Source: Volvariella volvacea V23 (Eukaryota > Basidiomycota > Agaricomycetes > Agaricales > Pluteaceae). From it: a stretch of 64,000 bases of DNA. The stretch lies in contig KB722762.1 in NCBI GenBank assembly GCA_000349905.1, positions 320,225-384,224 of the forward strand, given 5' to 3'. The notes below the pieces were generated by a model that saw nothing but the letters and a program-made list of their open reading frames with translations, was not told the origin of the DNA and searched no databases. Of this stretch, positions 25,401 to 37,055 are shown in pieces (positions within the stretch are counted from its first letter, which is position 1; each line of letters opens with the position of its first letter). Both the position numbers and the translations under genes were made by a program.

Positions 25401-27660
25401 ATGGCCGCTATCTCCTGCATTGGGAATGTTCGTGAAGCCATGACTGCTTACACCTATAAAGCGAGGTACGCCAACCCTGCATCGTTAACTATGGTCCCCT
25501 ATTTTTGCGAAACTACCTGCAGGTACTACGCATCGAAATTTCTCTTGGATGTTTCCCTCTTCCTCCTAGGGTTTGCCACTGTAGCCCTCATCAAATCTGC
25601 CGTACACATTGCAACACGTTGGTGGTACTTGAGGCACGTACCTGGACCTAAACCATCCTCGTGGATCTGGGGAGAAGAGTGGTTGCTTTACCACACCAAA
25701 CCTGGGTCACTCTACGCTGATTGGCATAACAGGTTTGGAAAGGTCGTCAGGTTCACAGGGGCATTTGGGGTGAGTGTGGGCTTGAGTTTTCGTTATGCAG
25801 CTTCCAGGACATTAGTTTCTAATCCCATGATCATTCGTTGTCGATAGCATCCTGTTTTATCCATAACAGATCCTCGAGCCATATCATACATCCTGGGCGA
25901 GGCCATTTATAGTTTCCCAAAACCGAATGGCGTGCGTGCATGGTTCAAAGCAACCCTTGGCGAAGGTATTTTATGGGTCGAAGGTTTGTGGTTTTTCGTT
26001 TCATGCCATCCCCACCCTTGCCTCTACCGGGCCGCATTTCCCCATTCTTATGGCATTAATGTTAGGTAAAGCGGCACATGAGCGACAGCGACGGGTTCTG
26101 GCACCTGCTTTAAGGTAACACTCGCTATTCTTTCGACAAGGATCGTTGCATTAATTGTACTTTGGGTATGACAATCAAGTCCCACCTCCGTCAGAAACCT
26201 CACTCACATCTTTCACGAAACTTCGAATAAGCTCGCGTCACAGTGGGCGCGAATCATTGATGAGAGCCACAATGACCAAGCCGAAATCGAAGTCACCTTC
26301 TGGGCTGGTCGGTTTGCGTAAGTTCCTCTGTCAGTGATCAATTGCCAGCCCGACGACCAACCCGCCTGTCCAACCTGTAAATCCCAGTCTTGATACAGTC
26401 TCCAGAGCAGCCTTTTCTTATGACTTTAACTGCCTCTCTGGTAAACCCCATTCACTAGCTGAAACACTCGACTCCCTCACCAACAATGAGAACACACTCT
26501 CGTCATTCTGCATTCGGGCACTCTTCTGGATCTTCCCTGCGATTTTGCATATTGGTGAGAAAGGAAGGATGATTAGGAGGACGAAGAAGGAGTTGGGGGA
26601 TATTGCGAGGAGGCTGTGGAGGGATGCTGTGGTAGTTGGGGGTGGGAATACGCATGGTACGTGTACTTTGGGCGCGAATTCTGGAGTTGAGGAAAAGACT
26701 ATGATGGGTATGATCAGTTAAGTATAGACAATGTGATACGCATCCCGAGATCTTCTTATCTGAATTCGTGGTTTAGTGAAAGCGACGAATCAGGAAATGG
26801 ACGAGGAGCTTGTGGTATCTCAAATGCGTACCACCATTTCGGCGGGTTACGAGACTGTAACTGCCATCTTATGCGTAGGCTTTCATCACTCTTGTAAGGC
26901 TTATTACTGATTGTCATAGTGGGTTCTATACGAGCTCGCTGTAAATACTTCAATTCAATCTGAACTGCGGGAGGAGACAGCCACCGCCTTGGAAGCCACG
27001 TTAGATGGTCTGAATAGCAACTATCCGCTATTAGATTCTGTGCTTAAGGAGACACTGCGCGTTCATCCCGCTATCCTGGAGAACCACCACGAGGTAATAT
27101 TTCCCTTCCTTCTCCACCTCGAAGCGTACTTACTTTATTACTACCACGCAGGCAGGGGAGACTATCACTGTGCCTTTATCTGCACCTCTTGGCCAATCAT
27201 CCGCAGAGTCGTCAGTTGGAGGCAACTCTGTTGGCTCCTCGGGACGAGGTACTTATCATTTGACGATACCCAAAGGTACGCTTATAGCGATACCGGTCAA
27301 CGTCGTTCAGACGGATCCGGAAATTTGGGGGGAGGATGCGGATGTGTTCAAGCCTTGTAGGTGGTTGAAGAGACAGAAGGATGGCTCTAGAAGGACGAGG
27401 GAGCTTCTTGCTTTTAGTGAAGGGTGGGTCATCGTCTTGGACATACCCTCCTGCTCACCCTAACGTGAAATCATAGCCCGCGGTCGTGCATAGGCAAAGC
27501 ATTTGCGATTGCGGAACTGAAGATCCTGCTTGTTACGTTGATCCAGCAGTTCTCGTTTGAGTGCCTTTGCGATATCGAGTCGTTTCAGAGCTTCGTTGTG
27601 AGGCCGAGGGTGAAAGGACAGGGGCCGAGTTCGTTGCCTCTATTGGTGAGGAAGTTGTAG
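25401..27660 (+). CDS. cytochrome P450 monooxygenase
   Basis: This is a heme-thiolate monooxygenase anchored in the ER. Start is 25401 (MAAISCIG); an in-frame ATG at 25440 is an alternative. A membrane helix (LFLLGFATVALIKSAV) is followed by the Pro-rich hinge VPGPKPSS. Helix C has HERQRRVLAPAL (WxxxR-type region), helix I has ISAGYETVTA, helix K has the ExxR as KETLRVHP, a PERF-like FKPCRW follows, and the heme loop FSEG-PRSCIGKAFA (cysteine ligand) is split by an intron. Early exons are 25401-25465, 25523-25769, 25848-25983 and 26066-26114, all in frame. The region after helix K holds a Ser/Gly-rich insertion of about 20 residues (from GQSSAESS). Several introns read through without stops. 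The subfamily and substrate are unknown; no terpene or polyketide genes are adjacent. Confidence 0.9.
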
Positions 27661-28716
27661 GTGGTAGCGAAATGTGAACCGAGTAGACAAGTATGTCATC
27701 TGTTTCAGCGCTCAGTATCGTTTGCCGGGCAAGCACGTATTTCTTCTTCTGTTCTTGCTATCCGGCCCGCCAAGTGACTGCTTTTGCGTCAGCAATTTGG
27801 TGCTAAAGTTGGACTCTACAATCTCAATTGGCGAGATAAGCGTGTGCATCGCTTATATGCCCGACATTCATCGCATTCTCTCCATTTCAGCAAACAGTAC
27901 CGCCTCCTTGGGGCCGTTCCTGATCATCTTCCCCTACCACCCGCACCAGGGATAAGACTATCGATGTCCTAAGCCGACTGTGCACACCGCAGCAACGAAT
28001 TTAGACAACGATATGGATTAGCACCCCTCTTGCAGCCTTCTTTAGACCTTTCAACTTCACAGTTGGACACCAAGGCCTCGATATAGTTTACGAGCCAGCA
28101 CGCATTTTTATTCTGCAGGACTTGCTCGAACGTGATAATCAGGGTGGTGACGATCCCAATATATTAGAGGTATCAAGTACACATTCGTTCCGACACGAAT
28201 TTTATCGAGTAATCCACCCAAGGAGATCCCGTTCGCATAATCCGTCTAGCGGGAGGTATCGTGGTGCACCTGAATTGGGAGCGTGCGCGCGAGAGAGAGG
28301 TAGAGGAAAGGGGGTAAAAAAGAAAAAGAAAAAGAGGAAATCCCAATAAAATAGTATAGGCGTTAGGTATAATGAGAACTGTACAAAAGGGAGGGGAGTG
28401 GCGAAAAGAGGGAAGACTTGTAGGGTAACGAAAGCGGAACAAAGAGAATAATAGGGAAGCCAAAATAATTCCAGATGCACGAACAAAGAATCAGTCTACT
28501 GTATGTATATGCCCTCCTTTTTGCTGTGATCAAGGGCCAAGGGTGGTGGTGGTGGTGATGGTGGTACGAAAGGAAGAACATGTCTCGTAACAATACCTCA
28601 AGCTCCCTCTCATTTTGGGTGGGAATCCGGCGGTGGTTGAAAATTGAAGCTGTCATGAACATTGTTTCGTCGTAGGTACTACATCCATATTTCAATCTTG
28701 TGTGAAGGAAGCAAGT
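27661..28716. other. intergenic between convergent genes
   Basis: This holds the 3' flanks of the P450 (+) and ERG5 (-). It includes a purine-rich A/G tract around 28311-28345 and a GGT trinucleotide run at 28542-28565. No gene seen. Confidence 0.5.
28542..28565. repeat. GGT trinucleotide microsatellite
   Basis: Eight GGT units, one changed to GAT, in intergenic sequence downstream of ERG5. It is likely to vary in length between strains. Confidence 0.85.
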
Positions 28717-30600
28717 TTAGTTGTTTGCGCGTGGCGTGAGCTTCAAGAGGCAGCCGTCCTTGGGGAAGATCGTTGCAATGATCCTAACCAAATGAATGAG
28801 AACGGGAGGAGGACAGCGAGAAACCTCGGCACTTACTCGACTTCTTCGCTCAGAGGGGTAGTCACGTGTTCAAAGTTCATCATGACTGCCGCAGTGGCCA
28901 ACACCAAGGCGATGTTCATGTTGGCGTATTCGAGGCCAATGCACCTGTGAGGACCGCTGCCAAAGACCAAGTAGTTCTTGGGGTTGCTGTTGGCACTACC
29001 GGCGGGGTCTAGCCATCGTTCAGGCCTGAAGGCATCAGGATCGGGGTAGACATCGGCATCGTGGAGGGAGTTGTAGAATGATGGGATGACCATGCTGTTG
29101 GCGGGGACGGTATAGTCGTTGGCGATCGGGAATGCCTTGGTTGCCTTATATGGAACCTATGTCATCATCGCGGAGGTAAGCAAATATGAAGTCAGCCAGA
29201 TGACGGAGATTGGGGGTAAAAGCCGGTGCACTAACCATAGTCACAGGGGGTTTGACACGCATACTTTCTTTAACGACGGCGTTGAGGTAGGTCATTTGAT
29301 CCATCATCTCGAGCGTGAGTGGTCTCTCGTAGTCGCCCTGTCGGATGCGGTCTTGCTCTTCACGAACCTTGGCGAGAACCTCCGGATGATCGGCAAGATG
29401 TTGGAAGCCGTAAATAAGTCCGCTGCTCATCGCATCCTGGGAAGCAAACAAGAACGAGAACACGACCATGGCCATCTCGCGATCACTGAATTCCTTGCGA
29501 CCCTTGTAGCTTGGATCAGCCAGGTTCTTAACCCACTCGTCCAACATGCACTCGGGCTCGGCACCGTTGGCCATGGCGATCTTGCTACGATGAGCAGCGA
29601 GCTCCAACCACTTCATGGCGACTTTGCGAGCCTGGATGGCCTTCCAAACCTTGGTGCCAGGTAGGGCGAGGGGGAAGTTGACGAGCTCCAGGGCTTGCGT
29701 GATGGCCCAGTACTTGTCGTTGATTTCCAAAGTTGCCTCATCAGGAATGTGCTTGCCGCAGAATACACGCAGAGATGTCTCCATATTCATGTGTCTGACT
29801 GTCATCATAACGGGCTTAGGCGAAGGATCCTTGGCAGCCTGGGCCAACCAGTTTTTGAGGTGGGTACGGGCGACGGTTTCTTGCAAGGGAAGATAGATGC
29901 TGTATTTACCGGTGGAGTCGGAAATCAGAATGCCAGGCTGCATATGCCGCGGAGATGGCGCGGAGAACGAGGACGTACCCGAGGGCCTTCTTGGTGAAGA
30001 GGCTGTTGAGTCCTCGACGATAATCGATGTGATTCTTGCCGTTGAGGAAGACCCTAACGCGAGGGCTAGTGAGCAACAGCCATAATCAACCAAAGTCGCG
30101 TCACAAACCAGTTATCGGGCGAAAGGACTTGTTTGGCGGAATGCACGAGACAGGGTTCAGCGTACATCGGCGAGTTCAAGATCTTGCGCGAATACTCGTT
30201 GGAAGAGGCCATGACGATGAAACTGCAAAGGGCGATGTCAGTGATTGACAAGGATGTCGTGGTTGGTCCAAACGAACATGTTGAACACGCTGACGGCGCT
30301 CAGAGCACCAGAGTCCCATTGCCTCTTGTAATTAGCCATGGTCGGGCTCACGGAATCGGCGAACCTGCCGATGAGGGGAATGGTCCACCTGTCCCCGGGC
30401 AGATGGCGTTTTTTGTATCGCCATACGGTTTGTTCAAGAGCCAACAATGCAGCGACGATAGCGAGGGTGGTGAAGAGCCATGTTGATTTACCCTGAGCAT
30501 CACCCAGCAGGGATGGGATGGGGAAGCTGGCGAGCTGGGGGTGGGAGGTGGAGGAGGGTATGGTGGCCGAGGCAGAGTGGTCCTTGAGGTGGAAGGCCAT
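28717..30600 (-). CDS. ERG5: sterol C-22 desaturase, cytochrome P450 CYP61
   Basis: This ER P450 introduces the C22-C23 double bond in the side chain, a late step of ergosterol synthesis. Exons are 30278-30600, 30109-30222, 29979-30053, 29236-29899, 28837-29156 and 28717-28783, giving 520 residues, the usual CYP61 length. Recognisable segments are the membrane helix and hinge (LALEQTVWRYKKRHLPG), WTIPLIGRFADSVSPTM, IFIVMASSNEYSRKIL, WVFLNGKNHIDYRRGLN, helix I FASQDAMSSGL (Ala-Ser-Gln-Asp-Ala instead of AGxDT, as in CYP61), ExxR in KESMRVKPP, and the heme loop FGSGPHRCIG. The ATG at 30600 is favoured over in-frame upstream codons because it gives a normal P450 N-terminus. It is divergent from the membrane-protein gene at 31403, with about 800 nt between them. 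Confidence 0.96.
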
Positions 30601-31402
30601 GGGGAGGGGAAGACAAGAGGCTGGGGCTGTGATGGGCAGAATATTAACCGAGCTGAAATACTTTCGACATGGCGCCATCCAACTATTTCTCATCCCAGCC
30701 AATCATATCAGTCCCTTTGCCGACGTCTCCCTGGTCCCACGGGTCCATGGACCCGTTTGTAGGGCGGCCGTAGCACCAACACCTCCGAATGGCTAGCCCA
30801 GAGCACCGTCGCATGGGAATCCAGGCAGATTCTGGGTGCAGGAGCAGCGTGCCACGATGCTCGTACGACTCCCCCTCATATATCCTCCAACCTCAGGCAC
30901 CACCGGACCTTCGTGGTTCTCGGGCAGAGGCCCATCAAACGTTCCAACACAAACTGGGCGATTTGCGAGAGCTGTGCCCATCGTCAATCTCCAGGCCTCT
31001 TGGCTTCCCACCGCACCCGGAGTGCTGCTCATTTTGTGCCAGTCGCAGCGCCTACAAACCTTCTCTGAAGGGAGGTGTAAATCATCTGCGGTCATGGACC
31101 ACCACTGTTGGTCCTGGCTCCAAACGTAAGTGCGAGCGCTCAAACTGCATTCGAGAGCGTGCCGTTGGACAAGGCTCCACCCTCGATCAACAATCTTGGA
31201 TACCAGAGAAAGGAAAATGTTCTCACAGCGGTCGTCGGCTTGCCACCCCGTCCCGTCCTTATCCCCTTCGAAACCACATTTGTTTGCTTCCTGCATTGCA
31301 AAGTCGTCCATCAGCGACGATCTCACTCATTTGCCACAATCCACCAACTCCCACCTCAGTCGAGCTCACGCCGGCGGTATCTCTCACTCCCTCGTTCTGC
31401 GC
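30601..31402. other. divergent promoter region
   Basis: Between the ERG5 start (-) and the membrane-protein start (+). Both strands have long open frames here (for example 30789-31439) without family resemblance; they look like chance openings in GC-richer sequence. I did not find a convincing sterol-regulatory element. Confidence 0.5.
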
Positions 31403-32914
31403 ATGCCGGCTCTGTGTGGATATGCAACCGCGGTATTAGCCCTTGGCCTAATATCCTCTATTGCGAAGGCCGCTCTGGTCAACGTGACGATTGACGACAC
31501 TCTCGGAGATCCATTGACAGGAACTGTCATAACATATCAGCCCCAGGGTGCCTGGACAGATGGTCGAAACTGTGTTGGGTGTACTGCTCGTCCTGACGCT
31601 TCGCAGATGAGCAATGGGACATGGCACGACGGTACAGTAAGCGCACTTTGACTAGGGCTATGCCAGACCGCACATGACCATAACTGCTTCCAATCAGTTT
31701 AACGCGCAGCCAGGTAGCAACGACTTTCCCAATCAAGTCCTTTACGCTTCGACAACGTTCAATGGCAAGTAACTATAGCACAATATTACGAGATGGATAA
31801 CTTACCTTTGTTGAGCAGGCACCGCTGTTTATGTATTTTGCGCGCTGGCGCGAACAACGAGCAGTCCTACTGGGCATAGTGACATGAGTTTCTTTATAGA
31901 CGGGGAGCTGTCGGGGACATTCGTCAAGGAAGCACCGGGCACGCCAGGATTCGACTACAATGTGATCGTCTACTCCAATACGACGCTATCGCCTGGTCAG
32001 CATCGGTTGACGATACAGAATGGGCACGTAGATGGCGCAAAATCGCTGCTTATATTGGATCGCGTGGTGTATTCGTGAGTCCTCTCCCCGCCTGCGTGTT
32101 CTTGAAGCTTTTTTGAACACCTCTGATCTAAATATGGGTGCCTAGATATGACGATGGAAGAATGGATACATCTGCAGGCAGTAGCGATGGGGGCGATGGG
32201 AGCAATGACAAGTCAGTACCAGTGGTAATCGTGGGTGCAGTGGTGGGAGGGATAGCATTGCTAGGTGTCATCATATTCGCATTCTGGCTCTATCGCCGAA
32301 AACATAGGGCACCATCACAGATAGAAAAAGGCGATATCGACCCCCAAACTACAGGCGATAATGCCCCTCACTTCTTAACAACACCGTTCCTCACTCAATC
32401 TGCGACCAACTCAAGTTCCACTCAGCTGATATCTCCATCCGGATATGGTACCAAACCATCCAAGGCATCCATCTCCCAATCATCTCCGCAGAATGAATTT
32501 GGAGGGGCATCGCAGTTTACAGTCGCATCCCCATCTACAACGACGCTGCCGGCTGATAGCACCATCACTGGCCCTCGTCCTATATTTCAACCTGTCACAA
32601 CCCAAACCCAACAAACACTCTACCCTCCTCATTTACAAAATCACCTCGCGCTAGCCACAGCCCCAGCTTCGGCTTCAACATTATACCCGCCTCCCCCACC
32701 ATCGACGACGTCCGGCTTAGGGTCATCCTCGGGCAGTTCCAACACGAATACGAGTAGTGTAGTTGGAGAGGCGCCTCCAGCTTATGATTCCCATTCTCAC
32801 TTTAGCGGTGCGGGTGCGGGTGCGGCAACAAGTGGGGGCTCGTCTGGTGCGTTGGCCCCTCTGAGAGGACCTGGACACGCTCTTTCGTACCCGAGCGATC
32901 AGAAGCGCCGTTAG
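31403..32914 (+). CDS. single-pass cell-surface protein with lectin-like ectodomain
   Basis: This is a 441-residue type I membrane protein of a kind common in Agaricomycetes but without an established function. A signal peptide (YATAVLALGLISSIAKA) is followed by an ectodomain: a Trp/Cys segment (GAWTDGRNCVGCTARP), FNGTAVYVFCAL, MSFFIDGELSGTFVK and HRLTIQNG ending LLILDRVVYS, a jelly-roll-like pattern. One membrane helix follows (VPVVIVGAVVGGIALLGVIIFAFWLYRR written in parts: VVIVGAVVGG, IIFAFWLY). The cytosolic tail of about 190 residues is Ser/Thr/Pro-rich. Exons are 31403-31636, 31698-31764, 31819-32074 and 32146-32914. The second intron (31765-31818) needs a GC donor, because only AATG-gcaagt keeps the conserved FNG-TAVYV frame. 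Possible roles are cell-wall sensing or adhesion; this is inference. Confidence 0.8.
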
Positions 32915-33742
32915 CAGATATCCATGAGATGAAGACCTTCAAAATTGATTGTTTGGTGGTACGACTCTCGCACAGAATTGAAGACTCGGATATGCATGCT
33001 TAATTGACATTGAGTCAGTTGTGTTTTGGATTTTGTCCACCACTTGCTATGCCGACTCGAACGCCGCTGTGACTTGTATATAGCTTTCTTGTTACTTGGG
33101 TGAGCTTTGGTCTTGCCTGTCCCTTCCTGAATCAAAGCCACACGTTCCTTGTTTCCATTCATTTGTAGCTATTCACTCGTTTCTTTGTGTGTTTTAAATA
33201 TTTGCACATTGCTGTCGTTGGTCTTTGAGGCTGGTTAATACATCCACTGCTGTCGCTGTATCATTTTTTCCTGCCAATGGTATCACTAATTCGTGCCGAA
33301 TTTCCTCAAGTTAGCAAGTGTTAAACTCACTTATGCTGCGGCTGCTATCTACTTATCGCGGACGAGTCGGGTATCCGTTGTTGCCTCAAGCCCTCCGCTC
33401 CAGACTCGTTGCTATGCTTCTTCGTAACCTGATCAGGGGCTCGCAGCATCGTCCTTGAGCTCTGTGCTCTGACGGACTTGGTGCACAAGAACCATATTAT
33501 TAATATGGACTGTTTCGAGGCTGGGGTCCATTTAGTCCCCGGCACGTGCTGGCCGGCCTCCACCGCGATGACGCATTTGGCCTTCAGACGACGTCATACA
33601 TTTCTAAAGTCTGTTCTGTGGCCACAGTGACGATCCTAGGAGATATAAAGCCTGACTTTTCCTGTTGACAATTGTAGATCGCTATACGACCTTTGCTTCC
33701 ACTTACCACTAGCTCTTCTTCCTTCGAGACAACGACAACGAG
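32915..33742. other. intergenic
   Basis: Between two plus-strand genes. It holds the 3' flank of the surface protein and the promoter of the small mitochondrial protein. No gene or repeat seen. Confidence 0.5.
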
Positions 33743-34282
33743 ATGAATTTTACTGTTACGAGACTTGGCACTGTCGGGTATCGCCAAAGCCGTGTAGTCG
33801 TGCCCGTGCTGTCTAGGCAGGCGAGGATGAGGATGTTGCACTCGACGCCTGTGGCATGTAAGACGGTGGGCGAAAAGGTCAGCGAGGTTGCGGATAAGGT
33901 TAGTTGGCCAGGGATATGTCTCGCATTCGATTGTACCTACTTTTGTGCCCTTAGGTCAACAGGAAAGTTGGGAAGGGTTTGGCGTCTGCTATTGATAAAG
34001 GGGAACAGGCGACGTACGCTACAAAGGAGAAATTAGGTACGTACTGGAGGTTTCTATTGACGAGGTGTATGGCTAATGATGGGGTTTGCAATAGAGCACT
34101 TGACGTCGCAAACGGAAGAGAAGGCCGATCAAGCAAAGGAGTCCGTGGAAGAGCAGGCAAAGAAGGTGGGCTGCCCTTTGAATTCTAACCGCTGATGTCC
34201 AAAACCTGACCCAACCTTGTGATGGTAGACGGCAGACAAGGCGCAGAGGATCAAGAAAGACGCAGAGGATAGGCTTCACTAG
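33743..34282 (+). CDS. small mitochondrial helical protein, LEA-like
   Basis: This is a 120-residue protein in four exons (33743-33898, 33955-34036, 34095-34165, 34229-34282), all in frame. The first ~35 residues are Arg-rich, hydroxylated and free of acidic residues (MNFTVTRLGTVGYRQSR... RMRMLHSTP), a clear mitochondrial presequence with a likely cut near RML. The rest is a continuous amphipathic helix of Lys/Glu/Ala/Thr repeats (VGEKVSEVADKVNRKVGKG, EEKADQAKESVEEQAKKTA, ending AEDRLH), similar in style to group 3 LEA and other stress-linked helical proteins. The similarity is compositional, so function (membrane or protein protection under stress or drying) is inference. No short transmembrane segment is seen. 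Confidence 0.75.
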
Positions 34283-34443
34283 GTTTTCTATAATGTCAGG
34301 TGCTTCTGGATAGCGTGTCTGTAGCCCGTAATAAAATGGAGATGCGTTGAACGCTCTACAAACACTGGACTATTTTCGTACTTCAATACATTGTAGTATC
34401 CGAAGGCACATAGTACATGTACAGCGGACAAACGGGTGTGACT

Positions 34444-37055
34444 TCAAGTCATATGTACATGAACCGAGAGAACCTTGTCAGTAGACCCAATATAAACCTC
34501 AGGAATAGACCAGTATTTGGCATCTGGCTCAGGGTTTTTTCCATCCCAAAATGGGTTGAGCCTCCTCACAGAAACCGATTCGTACACAATCTTGCGCGTC
34601 TGATCCGGTCCCTTGTCACCTGGATTCATCCTTGGCCAGGTCTTCGCCTCTCCTTCAAGCAACTCCACCCAGTCGTTTTCGGTCGAAGCTAACGGGGAAG
34701 GGCGGGGACCGGGGTTGGGGAAGTCTGCTTGGTTTGAAACGAAGACGTAGATGGGTTTGCCAGAGTGGTTGACAACGTTGACATCCGTCTTGTCGAGACC
34801 CTCTTTAACAGTCTTACGAGGGGAAAGATGGCGAGAGAGACGAATGGCCAATGCGGCGAGGGTCAATGTAGGGTTGGCCTCAGGGGAGTAGGGGAAGATA
34901 GACAAGTCGCAAACATAAAGACCTTCGTAGCCGATTAATTTGAGATCTTTGTCCAGGGAGGCTTTGTCGAGATGGGGTGCGACCATTGGGAGTGAGCCCA
35001 GTTCGTGGGCGACGCCACCAAGTTCAAGCTTCTTGAAGTATTTGTTAGGGTCGGTGTTGTCCGTGTCCATGTTGAGGAACTTGAGCCTGAGTACGTCCTG
35101 TATAGCCCGCATGCTAGAGGCTGTCAAGGTTTGCAGATCCTTAAGTTTCTTGTTACGAGCCTCTCCTGCGTCATGAGCTGTGCGAGTGATAGTGATCTTG
35201 GGTTCTTTTTCGTCATCAAGGACTATGTCGTTCTTGGGTACCAATGGATTGCGCAGAATGAAGACCATGATGAACTTGGGTAGATCGTCGTAACGATTTT
35301 TGGAACGAGGGAGGAACGTGGAGGCATCGAGGGACATGTTGGCCAGGACCACGTCGTCATCCTCACCGGCGCGTACGTATGTTTGTAATTTCATAGCGCC
35401 GACCTTTTGTCGATCGATGAGGGTATCGTAGCGGAAGGAACTGTCCTTGAAGTAGATATCGTGATCTGTAATGTGGCCGCCATTCATCGCCTGAATGTCA
35501 ACCCCGCTGCGGAGAAGGATTGCAGGGGAGTCGACGCTACCGGCGGCGAGAATGACCCTGCCCTTGGGATTGAGTTTGTATGTGACTTGTCTGCCGTCTG
35601 ACGTGACGCCGGAGACGCCTTCCGCCGTCTTCTTGTTGTCTTCTTTCCATTCAATGTTGCGAACATTGACCCCAAGTAAGATCTTAAAGTCCTCGTGCTC
35701 CACCTCTTCACCGTCCTTTTTGGGCTTGCTCATAGCCACCTCCAGTAACTTGTCGATGCTGCTATAAGCCCCCTCAGCGAAGTCAAAGTTGCGCGTGTCC
35801 GAGAATTCGGAGGCGATGCGACCCCATTGCCATTGAACTTGCCTCTTGTTATCTGCCTGAACATTGAGGCGGTCGATGAGGTGTTGGTGATCCGGTTTGG
35901 TATTGGGAAGGGATAGATTCATAAGGTATTCGGCCTTCTCGTAGTACTCCCCGATTAATTCCCTGTATATATCTTCATGGAAGTAGTGTTTCAAGGTGTC
36001 GTCATGCACACGAGGAGCGAAGAGACCCCAGACAGAACTCCGTCCACCAAGTCCGTACAACGGTCCGCCTTTCCAGTTCCCCTTACCTGCACTTTCTAGG
36101 GCCCCATTATAATCCCCTTTGAACGCTTCAAAGAACGTGTCGTTCTGTTGACCGCGATCCTCTCCAAGACCTGAGGGACGTGCTGCATTAAGGCAGTGGG
36201 AGTGGAAGATCAGGTGCCCGCGCTCGATGACGAGGATTTTCTTTGCGGATTTGCCAATCTTGGTGTTGGTGTCGAAGAGATCGTGGGCGAGGACACCACC
36301 ACCAATACCAGTACCAACAATGATCAAGTCATAGGTCTCGTTCTGAGCCTCTTCGGGATCAAGTCTAAAGAACCTTTCCTCGAAGCTGGTTGTTCGTGGC
36401 AGAATGTCAGGATTGCTAGGGAGTACTTCAATAACGAAGCTCCTGGATAAGTCCTTCAAGGTCATAGTAAAAGGGTATCAGCCAGCGGCAAGGAATTCAG
36501 ATGGTATCTCACGTACAGCGTTATCTTTGGAACCGAGTTGAAGCTAGTGATAGGCACATCTGATCAGATTGCAAAAGCGACCGTTCGAAACTAATATCTA
36601 CCTCTGATTCATTCCTGTAGCTAATGGCAAATCCTTTGTCTTGGGATGAGACGAGTCTGTAATTTGAATACATTGGAAATATTTTAATGACAATACGCAA
36701 GTCGAAAATGCGAGTACGGACACTGCATTTGCTCCATTTATTTCCAATGACCAGGCCGCGTCGTCATCGGACAGAGTAGAAAGTTGACGATTTTCGGTAT
36801 TGGATCCAATAGTCTTCCCATTCGACACATTGACGATCTTCCAGTCCAAACCACTGCTAACGAAGCGCCACTGGGCAGGATTAAATGAAAGGCATAGCGG
36901 AAAAATCGGGTGCTCACTTGTTGTTTGGCATTTCTGCGATCTGTCCGACCGAAGACAAGTCGCCCGTCATCAGCGACTTCAAGTGCCTTAGTGGGGACAG
37001 AACCGTGTCTGATAATATGGATGCGATTGTTTACGGGGATATTAGCGGCCGACAT
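34444..37055 (-). CDS. beta-trefoil domain fused to GMC oxidoreductase (modelled)
   Basis: The long last exon (34444-36453) encodes a GMC-type FAD oxidoreductase: YDLIIVGTGIGGG (Rossmann loop), LVIERG, GPLYGLGGRSSVWG, SVDSPAILLRSG, VAHELGS around the expected catalytic His, and DLSIFPYSPEANPTLTLAALA at the C-terminal FAD site. It resembles pyranose-oxidase-type members. Upstream, exons 36918-37055, 36722-36870, 36602-36656 and 36517-36543 join in frame. They give about 120 residues with three similar units ending QQWRFVSS, AAWSLEIN and RSFVIEVL, the pattern of a beta-trefoil. The third unit's last strand lies in the GMC exon, so the domain is complete only if the parts are joined (792 residues). 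Read as separate genes, the trefoil stop (36478) and the GMC ATG (36465) would be 12 nt apart, which is implausible. No signal peptide is seen. The weak point is the AAG acceptor of the last intron. Confidence 0.75.

Noticed and set aside
30789..31439. Long open frame (216 codons) between ERG5 and the surface-protein gene
   Set aside because: It overlaps an equally long opposite-strand frame, has no family resemblance, and sits in a divergent promoter region.
36465..36480. Two tandem genes 12 nt apart (trefoil then GMC)
   Set aside because: Such spacing is not credible for nuclear genes, and the trefoil's last strand is in the GMC exon; the fused model was preferred.
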